From Pedobacter mucosus (GTDB taxonomy: Bacteria > Bacteroidota > Bacteroidia > Sphingobacteriales > Sphingobacteriaceae): a stretch of DNA of 64,000 bases. A program made the translations under genes and the position numbers. The DNA is taken from NCBI RefSeq assembly GCF_022200785.1, contig NZ_CP087585.1:2170001-2234000 (forward strand). Direction: 5' to 3'. The notes below the pieces were generated by a model. It did not search any database, had not been told where the DNA came from, and was given only the letters and a program-made list of their open reading frames with translations. This document shows positions 26,278 to 35,818 of this stretch, piece after piece (the first letter of the stretch is position 1; each line of letters starts with the position of its first letter).

Positions 26278-26556
26278 ATGAAACCTTCATTTCCTATAGA
26301 AGATTTTTTAAGAAAAGCGGTCTTGAACAATCAGCTCTTCCCTACTCATATTTCTCTTTTTATTGCTATATTCTACTACAGTAAGGATGACCCTTCTTTA
26401 GAATTCCGAATTTGTAGAAGAAAACTTATGCAATACTCCAGAATTAAATCAATTGCAACCTATCATAAATGCTTATCCGAATTAGTGCAGGCTGGTTATC
26501 TAGATTACAAACCATCTTTCAATCCTTTAGGTAGTTTGATAAAATTAATAGAGTAA
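26278..26556 (+). CDS. winged-helix-like small protein, partner of the HTH gene
   Basis: 92 residues with the pattern HISLFIAIFYYSKDD, FRICRRKLMQYSRIKSIATY, HKCLSELVQAGYLDYKPSFN. This resembles small winged-helix proteins encoded next to excisionase-like HTH genes in Bacteroidota elements. The function is not proven. It is probably cotranscribed with 25984-26262. The next 400 bases (26557-26985) show no gene. Confidence 0.6.
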   Translation: MKPSFPIEDFLRKAVLNNQLFPTHISLFIAIFYYSKDDPSLEFRICRRKLMQYSRIKSIATYHKCLSELVQAGYLDYKPSFNPLGSLIKLIE

Positions 26557-26985
26557 TTATTTACAACAACCGTCAGATCGTTTTTCAACTTTGATAATCA
26601 ACTTTGTTACCTAATTATATAGACTTATTAGTTTTCCGAAAATTTACTTTTCTCTCTTTGGTAGATGAGATCAACCTGAGGACAGACTATGATTTTTGGC
26701 AAGGCAATGTTTAGGCAACCAGCAATGCACGGCATAATATATATGATAGCCAAATCTCAATTTAGGCATAGGTGGACAAACCAATTTATTTGCCCCATTG
26801 CACCAATTTTAAATTAATTGTAAGATCGTTGGCAAACAAGGTGTTAAAATAAATCTATTTTTGGCGATAGGGGTCAATCGACAGCGGTTTATCCACTATA
26901 ACACTGACCTTATGTATGTTGTCAAATATAAGTTTCGATAATTTATGCTGAGGGAGAAGCTTTCAGTATATCTGTCCATTTTCAT

Positions 26986-27217
26986 TCACCTGCTTTCAAG
27001 CGAGATACCAAGCACAGTAGAGTTCTCGTCTTTATACTTTTTATCGACCTTTAACACATTCGGTTTTTCTGCACGAAAAGGTTCGCACCAGCTCGCCCAA
27101 ATGATTTCCCGAGTTCCCAACCCCGTGTATATATTAAATTCATTCTTTAATAAGTGAAGTTCGTCAGAAAAAACAAGCGATTCACGTATGTTGCTTTGGA
27201 AAACTTTATTTTTGAAG
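26986..27217 (-). pseudogene. remnant of a TlpA-like thioredoxin gene
   Basis: On the minus strand an open stretch ending at TGA 26986-26988 reads IIWASWCEPFRAEKPNVLKV and on to KYKDENSTVLGISLES. This is the redox region of a TlpA-like thioredoxin, but the second Cys of CxxC is Phe (WCEPF). No start, N-terminal domain or C-terminal half is present. It touches the start of the LytS-type kinase gene on the other strand. The intact gene at 17547 has the same segment. Confidence 0.6.
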
Positions 27218-27218
27218 G

Positions 27219-28244
27219 ATGGGTCAAATTAAAAATATAAACACTAAAAATCTGCTCATTTTTTTCTTTTCCTCAGTAATCTATGCATTGTGTCAGATGC
27301 TGTTTAGCATTATTCTAATGAAGGAAGATTTGTGGAATAATTTTCATGTCCAGTTCTCAGCCCATTATATCGTGATCTTTACCATGTGCATAGCGGATTA
27401 CAGGTTATTGGTATTTTTGAATAAATATTTACCCTATACAAAAAATATATTCTTCCGTGTATTAGCAGACCTAGCCGGACTGACCTTGATATGCCTGGTA
27501 TTATTGTGGACTTTCAATTACCTGATATACGAAGTGTTCCTTATTTCTCGAGTGGGAATGCCTTCCTTGCTTGTCAAATTTGCATTTGGGATGACAACCA
27601 ATATTCCTATCCTTTTGGTATTCGAGCTAATCTATTATTTTCAGTCCGAACAAAAAGCCATAGCCGATTCAGAAACCGCCAAACGTAAAGTGCTATTATT
27701 CCAACACGAAACGCTAAAGGCACAGATAAATCCACATTTCCTGTTTAATTCACTTAATGTGCTTTCTTCTTTAATATATATAAATCCAGACAATGCTAAT
27801 AAGTTCACAAAAGCCCTTTCAAAGACTTACCGGTATGTTCTTTCTCTTAACCGGCAGCCGGTGGTTTCTGTTGAAGAAGAACTAAATGCCCTAGATCATT
27901 ATATGTTTCTGATGAGGATGAGGTTTGAAGACTCCTTTACTTTTACAGTAAACAATATATCTGAGGGTGAAAGAAACGAAATTATACCACTTACCCTGCA
28001 GTTGCTTATAGAAAATGCATTTAAGCACAATGTTGCAACTGAAGAATCCAGGTTGAATATTAAAATCGATATTGCTACCGACTATATTACAGTTCAAAAC
28101 AATATCCAACCTTCGAATGATGCGGACAAAGGCGGGATCGGACTAAAATACATCACTATGCAATATAAGCTATATGCTAAAGACCTCCTCGTTGAGGATA
28201 GCGGGCGTATGTTTATTGTAAAAATTCCTTATATCAAGTCATGA
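27219..28244 (+). CDS. LytS/AlgZ-type sensor histidine kinase
   Basis: 341 residues. Four hydrophobic helices in residues about 10-150 form a membrane domain without a large extracellular sensor. The His_kinase motif follows (HETLKAQINPHFLFNSLNVL, phosphoacceptor His in NPHFLFN), then a short ATPase domain (LTLQLLIENAFKHN, GGIGLKYI). It should phosphorylate the LytTR regulator that overlaps it by 4 bases (ATGA). The signal is unknown; the downstream outer-membrane and lipid genes suggest an envelope cue. Confidence 0.92.
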   Translation: MGQIKNINTKNLLIFFFSSVIYALCQMLFSIILMKEDLWNNFHVQFSAHYIVIFTMCIADYRLLVFLNKYLPYTKNIFFRVLADLAGLTLICLVLLWTFNYLIYEVFLISRVGMPSLLVKFAFGMTTNIPILLVFELIYYFQSEQKAIADSETAKRKVLLFQHETLKAQINPHFLFNSLNVLSSLIYINPDNANKFTKALSKTYRYVLSLNRQPVVSVEEELNALDHYMFLMRMRFEDSFTFTVNNISEGERNEIIPLTLQLLIENAFKHNVATEESRLNIKIDIATDYITVQNNIQPSNDADKGGIGLKYITMQYKLYAKDLLVEDSGRMFIVKIPYIKS

Positions 28245-28996
28245 AGTACCTTATAGTAGAAGATGAACGGTTTGCCCAGGAAGAACTCAAACGTATGATG
28301 GGAAAATTACGTCCCGGTTATTTATTGGAGAAGCAAACTAAAACGGTCATAGATACCATCGCTTTCCTGAAAACATTTACTGTTGATTTAATCCTTATGG
28401 ATGTCCGTTTAGCAGACGGCAGTTGCTTCGAGATATTCTATCACATCGATGTTAGCACACCTGTGATATTTACTACTGCTTATGATGAACATGCGATCAA
28501 AGCATTCAAGCTGAACAGTATCGACTACCTGCTAAAACCCTTTGATGAAAAAGAGTTAGAGGCGGCACTAATTAAATTCGAAAATATCTTTCATAATCAG
28601 CCTAATACAACCAGTCTTAAAAATTTTGAGCAGATACTATCTGTCAAAACTAAAAATCGCTTTCTGATATCTAAAGGAGAAAATTATCATTATATAGAAA
28701 CTACAAATATCGCCCATTTTTATAGTGAAGACCGGGTCGTTTTCCTTCATACATTTCAAGATAAGCGATACATCATAAATTATACTTTAGACCAGTTAGA
28801 GCGGCAGCTTGATAGCCGTTTGTTTTTCCGTGTATCACGTAATTGCATCGGAAATGTAAAAGCCATTGAAAATGTTTCCAGGTACTTCAATAGTCGTCTG
28901 AAACTATTTTTTTCACCTGAATGTCCACATGAAGTATTGGTAAGCCGGGTACGTGTTACGGACTTCCTAAAATGGATGGACGGGCTTGTGGAATAG
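28241..28996 (+). CDS. LytTR-family response regulator
   Basis: 251 residues. A receiver domain spans residues 1-115 with phospho-Asp at residue 54 (LILMDVRL) and Lys in LLKPFDEKE. A LytTR DNA-binding domain follows (residues about 140-250: FLISKGENYHYIETTNIAHF, FFRVSRNCIGNVKAIENV). It overlaps the kinase gene, so translation is coupled. It probably controls the genes that follow. Confidence 0.93.
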   Translation: MKYLIVEDERFAQEELKRMMGKLRPGYLLEKQTKTVIDTIAFLKTFTVDLILMDVRLADGSCFEIFYHIDVSTPVIFTTAYDEHAIKAFKLNSIDYLLKPFDEKELEAALIKFENIFHNQPNTTSLKNFEQILSVKTKNRFLISKGENYHYIETTNIAHFYSEDRVVFLHTFQDKRYIINYTLDQLERQLDSRLFFRVSRNCIGNVKAIENVSRYFNSRLKLFFSPECPHEVLVSRVRVTDFLKWMDGLVE

Positions 28997-29131
28997 CGCG
29001 GAGGTAAAATTCCATACCGCTAATTCGGTATTTCAATCTTTAAATTCTGAAGCCTATCGTTTATGGCTTTTGGCCTCGCTCGATTGATCCTTCCTTTGTT
29101 CTAATTAAAACCAGTATTAAATTTTAGGACA

Positions 29132-29749
29132 ATGAAAAAAAACGTAGTAACACTTCTTCTTGCAATTGGCGCATTAATTTTCACCACTCATTTGTCTGCA
29201 CAAGACCAGCCTGTGTCATTTGGGATCAAAGCCGGAACCAACTTATCCAATTACCGCTTTGGTGGTGATATGAAAGGCTTCAAGAGTAAAATGAGCATAG
29301 GCGGTTCCTTTGGTGCTTTTGTCAAATATGACCTTAGTAACAATTTTGCTTTGCAATCTGGTATCGATGCATATTATAAGACTTCAACACTGGAATCCAC
29401 AACTGACAGATCATCCGGCAAATTCAAATCTCTCGGAGTAGAAATTCCTGTTTACGGAATTGTTCAGGGCGAATTAGGTAGTGGAAAAGCTTTTATAGGT
29501 GCAGGCCCTTTTGTAGGCTATGGATTAAAGGCAAAATCTAATGGTGTGAATATGTTCAAAAAAAACAATGAAACAGGAATTGCCATGAGCCGATTTGATT
29601 ACGGTGTCGGAGGTATTATCGGCTACGATTTTGATAAAAACTGGCAAATAAATGCTAATTATCAATTAGGGCTTGCAGATTTGGATAAAGCCAAAGGCAG
29701 TGCTATGAAAAGCAATAGTGCAGCATTCGGAATAGTTTATAAGTTCTGA
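29132..29749 (+). CDS. outer-membrane beta-barrel protein (PorT-like)
   Basis: 205 residues with a signal peptide (MKKNVVTLLLAIGALIFTTHLSAQ). It opens FGIKAGTNLSNYRFGGDMKG, typical of OMP_b-brl_2/PorT barrels, and ends in the outer-membrane signal AAFGIVYKF. It lies 135 bases after the response regulator and probably has its own promoter or is a target of that regulator. No ligand can be inferred. Confidence 0.85.
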   Translation: MKKNVVTLLLAIGALIFTTHLSAQDQPVSFGIKAGTNLSNYRFGGDMKGFKSKMSIGGSFGAFVKYDLSNNFALQSGIDAYYKTSTLESTTDRSSGKFKSLGVEIPVYGIVQGELGSGKAFIGAGPFVGYGLKAKSNGVNMFKKNNETGIAMSRFDYGVGGIIGYDFDKNWQINANYQLGLADLDKAKGSAMKSNSAAFGIVYKF

Positions 29750-29828
29750 AAAGCACGCTTCTTTGCCCTCCATCATAATTCGTTCACTCAAAATAACGAA
29801 TAAGCACAAAATACAAATATAAAAGCAC

Positions 29829-30749
29829 ATGAAATTAAGATCAATATTTTTAGCCACATTGACAACGCTTCTATTTCTGGAAGTTAATGCACAGGAAGTG
29901 TCGTTTAAAACGGAATACATTGGGAATTCTGGCTACTACTATCTGCCACCCGGCGAAAAACCAAAAGAAAAAATCGGTGAAGGTAAAGGTTCCGCTATGG
30001 TTTACCAGGGAGGGGTTAATATACCCCTTTCTGTTAAAATAAATAAGAATAACCGCCCGACTATCTGGGGTGTTGGTTTAAGTGGTGCATACGTTTCATT
30101 GAAAAACGAAAACTTTTCTGAACAGATGGTATCTGAAATCATGAATTTACAGCTAGGCATTTACCACCTTCGTCCGTTGAATGACAAATGGACAATCAGG
30201 GCAAGCTTAGGGATGGGTGTATTTTTACCCTCTACCGATCTTTCTAAAATTAGTTTCAAAAATGTGCTTGCAAGTGGAGGCGTAGTCTTCATCCACCACC
30301 TTAAACCTAATTTATCTATAGGCGGCGGTGTGGCTATAAACAGCGCATTAGGTTATCCAATGATTTTTCCTGCTGTTTATCTTAAGTGGAAGACCGAGGG
30401 CAAGTTTGATGTAAATATTGAATTGGTCGAAGGATTGGAAGTATCGGCAGGTTATGAATTCAATGATAGATTTAAACTGTCGTATGCCCTTGAGATGAAC
30501 GGGCAACTTGCCTTGCTGGAAAAGGAGGGCAAGGATGTGATATTCTCTCACCAATATATCGTTACGGGCCTCCGTCCCGAATTAAAACTCGGGAAAACAG
30601 GGTTGTCGATGACTGGTATGGGAGGGTTGAACTTGTTCCGGCCTGCCTCTTACTCAGATAGAACTTTAAAAGGGGTGTTCGCAGGTGGTAATGACTATTA
30701 TTTTTCTGTATCACCGTATGCATCAGTTGGTTTGAAAATGAAATTCTAA
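29829..30749 (+). CDS. outer-membrane barrel, DUF6268-like
   Basis: 306 residues with a signal peptide (MKLRSIFLATLTTLLFLEVNAQ). Alternating beta strands and a terminal Phe (SVGLKMKF) mark an outer-membrane barrel. The segment IYHLRPLNDKWTIRASLGMG resembles DUF6268 proteins. It ends 2 bases before the acyltransferase gene, so the two are cotranscribed. The role is unknown; pairing with a lipid acyltransferase hints at an envelope modification unit. Confidence 0.7.
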   Translation: MKLRSIFLATLTTLLFLEVNAQEVSFKTEYIGNSGYYYLPPGEKPKEKIGEGKGSAMVYQGGVNIPLSVKINKNNRPTIWGVGLSGAYVSLKNENFSEQMVSEIMNLQLGIYHLRPLNDKWTIRASLGMGVFLPSTDLSKISFKNVLASGGVVFIHHLKPNLSIGGGVAINSALGYPMIFPAVYLKWKTEGKFDVNIELVEGLEVSAGYEFNDRFKLSYALEMNGQLALLEKEGKDVIFSHQYIVTGLRPELKLGKTGLSMTGMGGLNLFRPASYSDRTLKGVFAGGNDYYFSVSPYASVGLKMKF

Positions 30750-30751
30750 CA

Positions 30752-31627
30752 ATGAAAATGAAGCAAGTCTTACAAAGTATCGCATACAGGAGTGTTTATG
30801 CTGTCACCTACGCTATAAGCCTATTACCGATGACATTCTTGTATGCAATATCTTCTTTTACTTTTCTAATAACCTACTATATTATGGGATACAGGAAAAC
30901 AGTAGTAATTCAAAATATTACCCGTTCCTTTCCCGATAAGCGATATGGAGAAATCCATGCAATTGTAAAAAAGTTCTACGCTTGCTTTGTCTCCTATTTT
31001 GCGGAAATTATAAAAAGTGTCTCCGCTTCTGAGGAAACACTTAATAACAAAATAATATTTGAAAATTTAGAGCTGATAAATCAATTTATAAACTCCGGGA
31101 GAAGTGTTATTGCCTGTTTAGGACATTGTGGCAATTGGGAGATGCTGAATTTTTTGCCCTATAAAATTAGGCACGAGGTTTATGCCGTTTATAAACCGCT
31201 CAGTTCGGCAACCTTCAACAGACTCATGGTTAAAGTCCGGTCTCGTTTTGGCATGAAGTTAATACCTGATAGGGCTATTATCCGCCATATTATATCTAAA
31301 AAATCGAGCCCTGCAGTATACCTTTTTATTGCAGATCAATGTCCACATATAAACGAAGAAAAATATAGATTTACATTATTAAATCAGGAAACATATGTTT
31401 TCTCAGGAATGGAGAAATTGGCTCGAACAGGTCGAACGGCAGTTATTTATCTGCATATTACACAGCTCTCGAAAGGATGTTATAAAGTGGTTTGCTTACC
31501 TGTATGTTCTAAAGCAGAATCTACGAGCGATGGCGAAATAACTAAAAAGTATATTAACCTATTAACAGAAAACATCAATGAGGAACCATACGGTTGGCTA
31601 TGGACGCATAAAAGATGGAAAAGATAA
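30752..31627 (+). CDS. lysophospholipid / lipid A acyltransferase family protein
   Basis: 291 residues of the LpxL/HtrB (LABLAT) type. An N-terminal membrane segment (TFLYAISSFTFLITYYIMGY) is followed by GHCGNWEMLN, where the usual HxxxxD/E catalytic motif is His-Cys-Gly-Asn-Trp-Glu, and by the acceptor-site DQCPH. It probably transfers an acyl chain to a membrane lipid on the cytoplasmic face. It is the last gene of the LytTR operon. Confidence 0.85.
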   Translation: MKMKQVLQSIAYRSVYAVTYAISLLPMTFLYAISSFTFLITYYIMGYRKTVVIQNITRSFPDKRYGEIHAIVKKFYACFVSYFAEIIKSVSASEETLNNKIIFENLELINQFINSGRSVIACLGHCGNWEMLNFLPYKIRHEVYAVYKPLSSATFNRLMVKVRSRFGMKLIPDRAIIRHIISKKSSPAVYLFIADQCPHINEEKYRFTLLNQETYVFSGMEKLARTGRTAVIYLHITQLSKGCYKVVCLPVCSKAESTSDGEITKKYINLLTENINEEPYGWLWTHKRWKR

Positions 31628-31648
31628 ATATTAAGTACACACGCAATC

Positions 31649-31980
31649 CTACCTAATTTCGTAGGCTGATCCTTTTACCGGATTAGCATAGGTTACTTTG
31701 ATCTTGTCATGATTCATCAAATCGATCAGCCTATTTCGTACAGCAGTATATAGATAAGCGGAGAGTTCCACTTTTAATTGAATCTGATTCTTCTGTTCCA
31801 AAGTATAGTAAACAAGTGCTGGATTAGATCGCTGGTTTCGCCTTTGTTTCTAGTTCTTTTATGGGCATGAATATACAGCAAACCACTATAGCGATTATAA
31901 ATTTCAATATAAGCTAAATGATCGTTATCGCTTAATAAGGAGAACAAATCAGAATCTGAAAGCGATTGATAATCAGCCAT
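31649..31980 (-). pseudogene. truncated and frameshifted ECF sigma factor
   Basis: The first 68 residues (SDSDLFSLLSDNDHLAYIEIYNRY to LFTILWNRRIRF) are region 2 of a Bacteroidota ECF sigma factor. The frame stops at 31774. A neighbouring frame continues with the expected next block (LSAYLYTAVRNRLIDLMNHDK) to a stop at 31649. Region 4 is absent. This is a decayed gene. The remainder of the 31628-32201 gap shows nothing else. Confidence 0.75.
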
Positions 31981-32201
31981 ATCGAATTATGTGTTAACTA
32001 ATATATTTTGACGACGTAATTTCCAGCCGCTTATATTGCTTTCACATTGAAAAACAACTTGATTTTATTGCTTTTAAGGGCATCAGTAGAAGCTTTCATT
32101 GCTAAATTTTTTAATTTCCTGCAGCATATTGAAAAGTTAACTTTGTAAACGCTCATAAAATTCCGTTAACCGCCCATTAACAGATACCTTCCGTAGCAAA
32201 C

Positions 32202-32948
32202 CTATTTCAATTCTGATGGTAGCACAAATTCGCAGTTCTTCTCAATTAAATAAGCTACAATCTTTTTGAATTCTTCAAATTGGCTGACGTTCCACTGTGG
32301 TGGGTGACCCTGCAAAACCATATAGGCACTACTAAATGCGTTGTTCTTTTCACACTCGTCTAAAAAGTATTGCAAGTTTGTTTTTCCGGTACCATTTTCC
32401 ATTTTTATCCTAAAGTTTAGGCGTGTTAGTTGCTTTTCGCTATCAGTATTTTCGGGGAAACAGTAGAGTATATGATAATTTTTATTTTCCGCAACAACTC
32501 TTAATGTTGTACTATCAACAGCATTAAATGGAGCTCCGAAGGTATGCATCTGAAGCCCGAGGTATTTCCTCACCAGCGAATCACCCAAATTGAAGTTCTT
32601 TTTCTGTAGTTCATAACTGGTTCCTTTGTATTCCATGTTTTTGGAAGGCGGATTGCTATTGGAATGGTCGTATCCATGATGCCAAATTTCCACCATTGCT
32701 TCTCCTTTGGCATTTTTTGCATTAATATATCTGCCCAGCAAACTCAAAGCAGTTTCATCCAACCATTTAGCAACCACACCATACGAGGCTTTTACATTCA
32801 TCTGCAGCAAATACGCCATTGTTTGATCGGCTTTATTGCCCGACACTTTGTTAGCCCCAACATCATCCAACTTGAGTACAATTTTGGGCTGGGCAAGTAC
32901 TGAAATGCTTGCTAACATCAAAAAAATTAGTCCAAATTTTCTTATCAT
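32202..32948 (-). CDS. exported polysaccharide-deacetylase-like protein
   Basis: 248 residues with a signal peptide (MIRKFGLIFLMLASISVLAQ). It has an NodB-like layout: KIVLKLDDVGAN (metal-binding Asp pair), EIWHHGYDHSNSNPP (HxxxH-like metal site), and QGHPPQWN near the end. It may remove acetyl or similar groups from a glycan, but the divergence leaves the substrate open. It is the last gene of the SusCD operon, 99 bases after the GH2 gene. Confidence 0.75.
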   Translation of the reverse strand: MIRKFGLIFLMLASISVLAQPKIVLKLDDVGANKVSGNKADQTMAYLLQMNVKASYGVVAKWLDETALSLLGRYINAKNAKGEAMVEIWHHGYDHSNSNPPSKNMEYKGTSYELQKKNFNLGDSLVRKYLGLQMHTFGAPFNAVDSTTLRVVAENKNYHILYCFPENTDSEKQLTRLNFRIKMENGTGKTNLQYFLDECEKNNAFSSAYMVLQGHPPQWNVSQFEEFKKIVAYLIEKNCEFVLPSELK

Positions 32949-33047
32949 TCATTTAATATTTAAGGTGCCTAGCAAAACTTCCATTAGCTTTGTAGAGATA
33001 TAAGTAGCTCATTTTCTCATGGCAAGTGACACCAGATACCAACCAAT

Positions 33048-35771
33048 TTATTTTATTTTTGTTATTACACTTAGTTCTGGTGCATTAAAGCTATCAACAG
33101 CAACAGTAATTACTTTTCCTTTCGCACTATCCCCTGGGATTTCTATTTGGATTGATCTTTCTTCTCCTGGCATGAGATTTAAAAAATTATCAGTATAAAA
33201 TGCAGGTTTTATGCTCTCTCCATTTTGATCAACCAATCGCAAAGCGGTGAAGAAAGAAATTGCACTACCAGCGTTCGTAACTTTAGCTTTTACGAAAATT
33301 CTATCTTTTAAAGAAATCCGTTCGGCAATTAATCTTAGTGTTGTTTTTTTTAGTCCGTCAATCTCCTGGAAGCCCGATACCGCCGGGCCTGTCATTGTCC
33401 AAGGGCCTTTATATTCGTCTTTTGATCGCCAGTAAAAAGATTCCGCAACTTGTTTTCCTTGTTGATCAGCGAGTGTTAATTTGATAAAATGCACCTGAGA
33501 GATGTTTGCTGGAAACTCAACTTTAAGTGCGTCTTTAGTGAGGCCGTCAGCAGGGATGTCAATTGTTTTTGAAAGATTTAAGACCGGTTCGCTATCGATA
33601 TCATAGACCATTGCTTTGAGTTGATAACCCGAAAATGCTTTTCTGAAATCGTTAGCTACCGAAACGGTGTTTTTTAGATAATCAAACTGCGGATGAAGTG
33701 GTGCCAATGCATTCTGCGAATAATACAGTCCTGCGGTTGGCTCCAAAAACCAGTCGTAAAACCTACTTGAAGTTTGTGGAATAGGACTGTTATGATACCA
33801 AAACAGCAAGCCACTTGCAAAGCGATCGCCGAAGTTAAACTTATTATAGTTCCAAACCTCCCAAAGTGACCTAAAATTCATTGCACCTACAAACTGGGCT
33901 TTTTTGGCATAATCTTCAATCGTTGTAGGCTTACCAAATTGCTCCACCGCCTCGTGGTATTTTGTGGTCATCTGATGAAAACCACCACCATCTAAATAAT
34001 CCCAAACAGCTTTATTAATAGGCCATAGGTCTTTCTTAGGCATCAATAATCTAAGCGATGACATAATTGGGAGTATTGGCGCACCATATTCTGGATTAAA
34101 ACCATCAACCCTACTTCCTCGTTTTGAAGCCGTGTTTTCGAAATATTGCATCGGATTTTCGTACTTATATGGGCTTCCGTCATGAACACCACAACATTCT
34201 GACTGCACTTGGTAACCTTTTGTGGGATCCAGCGCGTAAATAAGTTTGCCTGCTCCCGGCAATTCTGTAGATTCGTTTGCAGAAACGTAATAAGCAGATG
34301 AGGCATGGTTTCTGATTCGTTTAATAGTACTTGTTAAGTTTTTAAAATATAAAGCTGTATCCACTGGGAATCGAGTATCTCCGGTAATCCAAAATTCGCT
34401 CCATACCATAATTCCCATTTCATCACACAGCTGGTAAAAATAGTCTGACTCTGCAATTCCACCTCCCCATAACCTTAAAAAATTAATGCCAGCTTGTTTA
34501 GTATATCGAATTTCTGCATAGGTGCGCTGCTCGGTATTTCTTAACATGGCATCTGGCACCCAGTTCGATCCTCTAATAAAAATGGGGTAACCATTTACCA
34601 AAAACCTGCGGCTTTTATCAGGTGTTTGCTGATCACTGGTGATTTCTCTGATTCCAAAACGGGTAGTTATTTCATGGCTAACCATGCCATTTACGTCAAC
34701 CGATAATTTAAGAGTATACAAATTTTGTTTCCCTTTATTTAAAGGCCACCAAAGTTTGGGTGCCCTTATGGTCAGTTCTGAATAATCTTGAGGGTTAAAA
34801 AAAATAGTTCTTCTTTCTTTAGGCTTCAGCAAAATATTCTGTTTTATCGTTTTACCAATTTCTTCTATTTTTGCCGATATGGTTGCTTTTTGTAAATTAT
34901 TAGTAGCGTTGTATGCTTCTACGGATATCGTTTCGTTCGCTTGCGTAGTATCGGATAGTGGCAATTTTGTTCGTACAAATGGATGATCTAATACCACTGA
35001 TCTTGTCGCGAATAATTCTACATCACGCCAAACACCAGTATTCCGGTCGCGTATCCCATCAGGAACAGTAAAATCCCACCCAACACTCATCAACATGCTA
35101 ACGTTTTTACCAATCTCACCGTCGCCACCGTTTCCATTTTCTCCAATTGCCCCAGGTCGTTGCTTTATTGGTTTATTACTTGTTCCTGGAACATCGACAG
35201 GTTTAACTTTTAATGCTAATATATTCTCTCCAGCAAACTTAATTAAGCTTGTGATGTCAAATTCTTGTGCATTGAACATCCCTGCCATTGTACCGATATG
35301 TTTCCCGTTTACCCAAATTTCTGAGCGATAATTTATGCCATGGAACTTTATCCACACCCTTTTGCCAACAAATTTTTTAGGGACAGCAAAAGCCGTTCGG
35401 AACCAGTAATGGTAAAATTCTAAGCCTACATCACCGATATCAGGAATTAGCTTACGTTCCTTTCTATTCTGATCTCCATAATAAGGCTCTGGATAAACCT
35501 TATTGGCAATTAAGGTATTTAATACAGTGCCTGGAACTATAGCTGGAAGCCATTCTTTTGTTTGATAGTTAGCCTTAGAAATTTCAGCATCACCTTCTTT
35601 AATTGCCGACACTTTTTGCATTTGCCATTTAGATGTGCCATTATAAGTTTGCACTGACCGTAAGAAAATTGAATTTGCTGCAGAATGTTGACTTAGTGAA
35701 GCTTTTTGGGCGCTAACAACAACTGGTAGCGCAAATAGCAGCAAGTATAATTTAAGGTAATGAATTCTCAT
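33048..35771 (-). CDS. glycoside hydrolase family 2 (exo-glucosaminidase/mannosidase-like)
   Basis: 907 residues with a signal peptide. The N-terminal sandwich carries the GH2 pattern (GINYRSEIWVNGKHIG, MSVGWDF). An Ig domain and a TIM barrel follow. The probable acid/base is Glu500 (VSANEST) and the nucleophile Glu561 (FNPEYGAP). The SANES and EYG environment resembles CsxA-type exo-beta-glucosaminidases and beta-mannosidases more than beta-galactosidases. It is in the SusCD operon after GH130, so it probably trims oligosaccharides in the periplasm. Linkage specificity is uncertain. Confidence 0.88.
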   Translation of the reverse strand: MRIHYLKLYLLLFALPVVVSAQKASLSQHSAANSIFLRSVQTYNGTSKWQMQKVSAIKEGDAEISKANYQTKEWLPAIVPGTVLNTLIANKVYPEPYYGDQNRKERKLIPDIGDVGLEFYHYWFRTAFAVPKKFVGKRVWIKFHGINYRSEIWVNGKHIGTMAGMFNAQEFDITSLIKFAGENILALKVKPVDVPGTSNKPIKQRPGAIGENGNGGDGEIGKNVSMLMSVGWDFTVPDGIRDRNTGVWRDVELFATRSVVLDHPFVRTKLPLSDTTQANETISVEAYNATNNLQKATISAKIEEIGKTIKQNILLKPKERRTIFFNPQDYSELTIRAPKLWWPLNKGKQNLYTLKLSVDVNGMVSHEITTRFGIREITSDQQTPDKSRRFLVNGYPIFIRGSNWVPDAMLRNTEQRTYAEIRYTKQAGINFLRLWGGGIAESDYFYQLCDEMGIMVWSEFWITGDTRFPVDTALYFKNLTSTIKRIRNHASSAYYVSANESTELPGAGKLIYALDPTKGYQVQSECCGVHDGSPYKYENPMQYFENTASKRGSRVDGFNPEYGAPILPIMSSLRLLMPKKDLWPINKAVWDYLDGGGFHQMTTKYHEAVEQFGKPTTIEDYAKKAQFVGAMNFRSLWEVWNYNKFNFGDRFASGLLFWYHNSPIPQTSSRFYDWFLEPTAGLYYSQNALAPLHPQFDYLKNTVSVANDFRKAFSGYQLKAMVYDIDSEPVLNLSKTIDIPADGLTKDALKVEFPANISQVHFIKLTLADQQGKQVAESFYWRSKDEYKGPWTMTGPAVSGFQEIDGLKKTTLRLIAERISLKDRIFVKAKVTNAGSAISFFTALRLVDQNGESIKPAFYTDNFLNLMPGEERSIQIEIPGDSAKGKVITVAVDSFNAPELSVITKIK

Positions 35772-35818
35772 GTATATTTAAGGTTTTTGTGGTTGTTCGA
35801 AGCTCATTATAAGCATAA

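Noticed and set aside
26945..27157. 70-residue + strand frame
   Set aside because: It is antisense to the thioredoxin remnant, which has clear family motifs.
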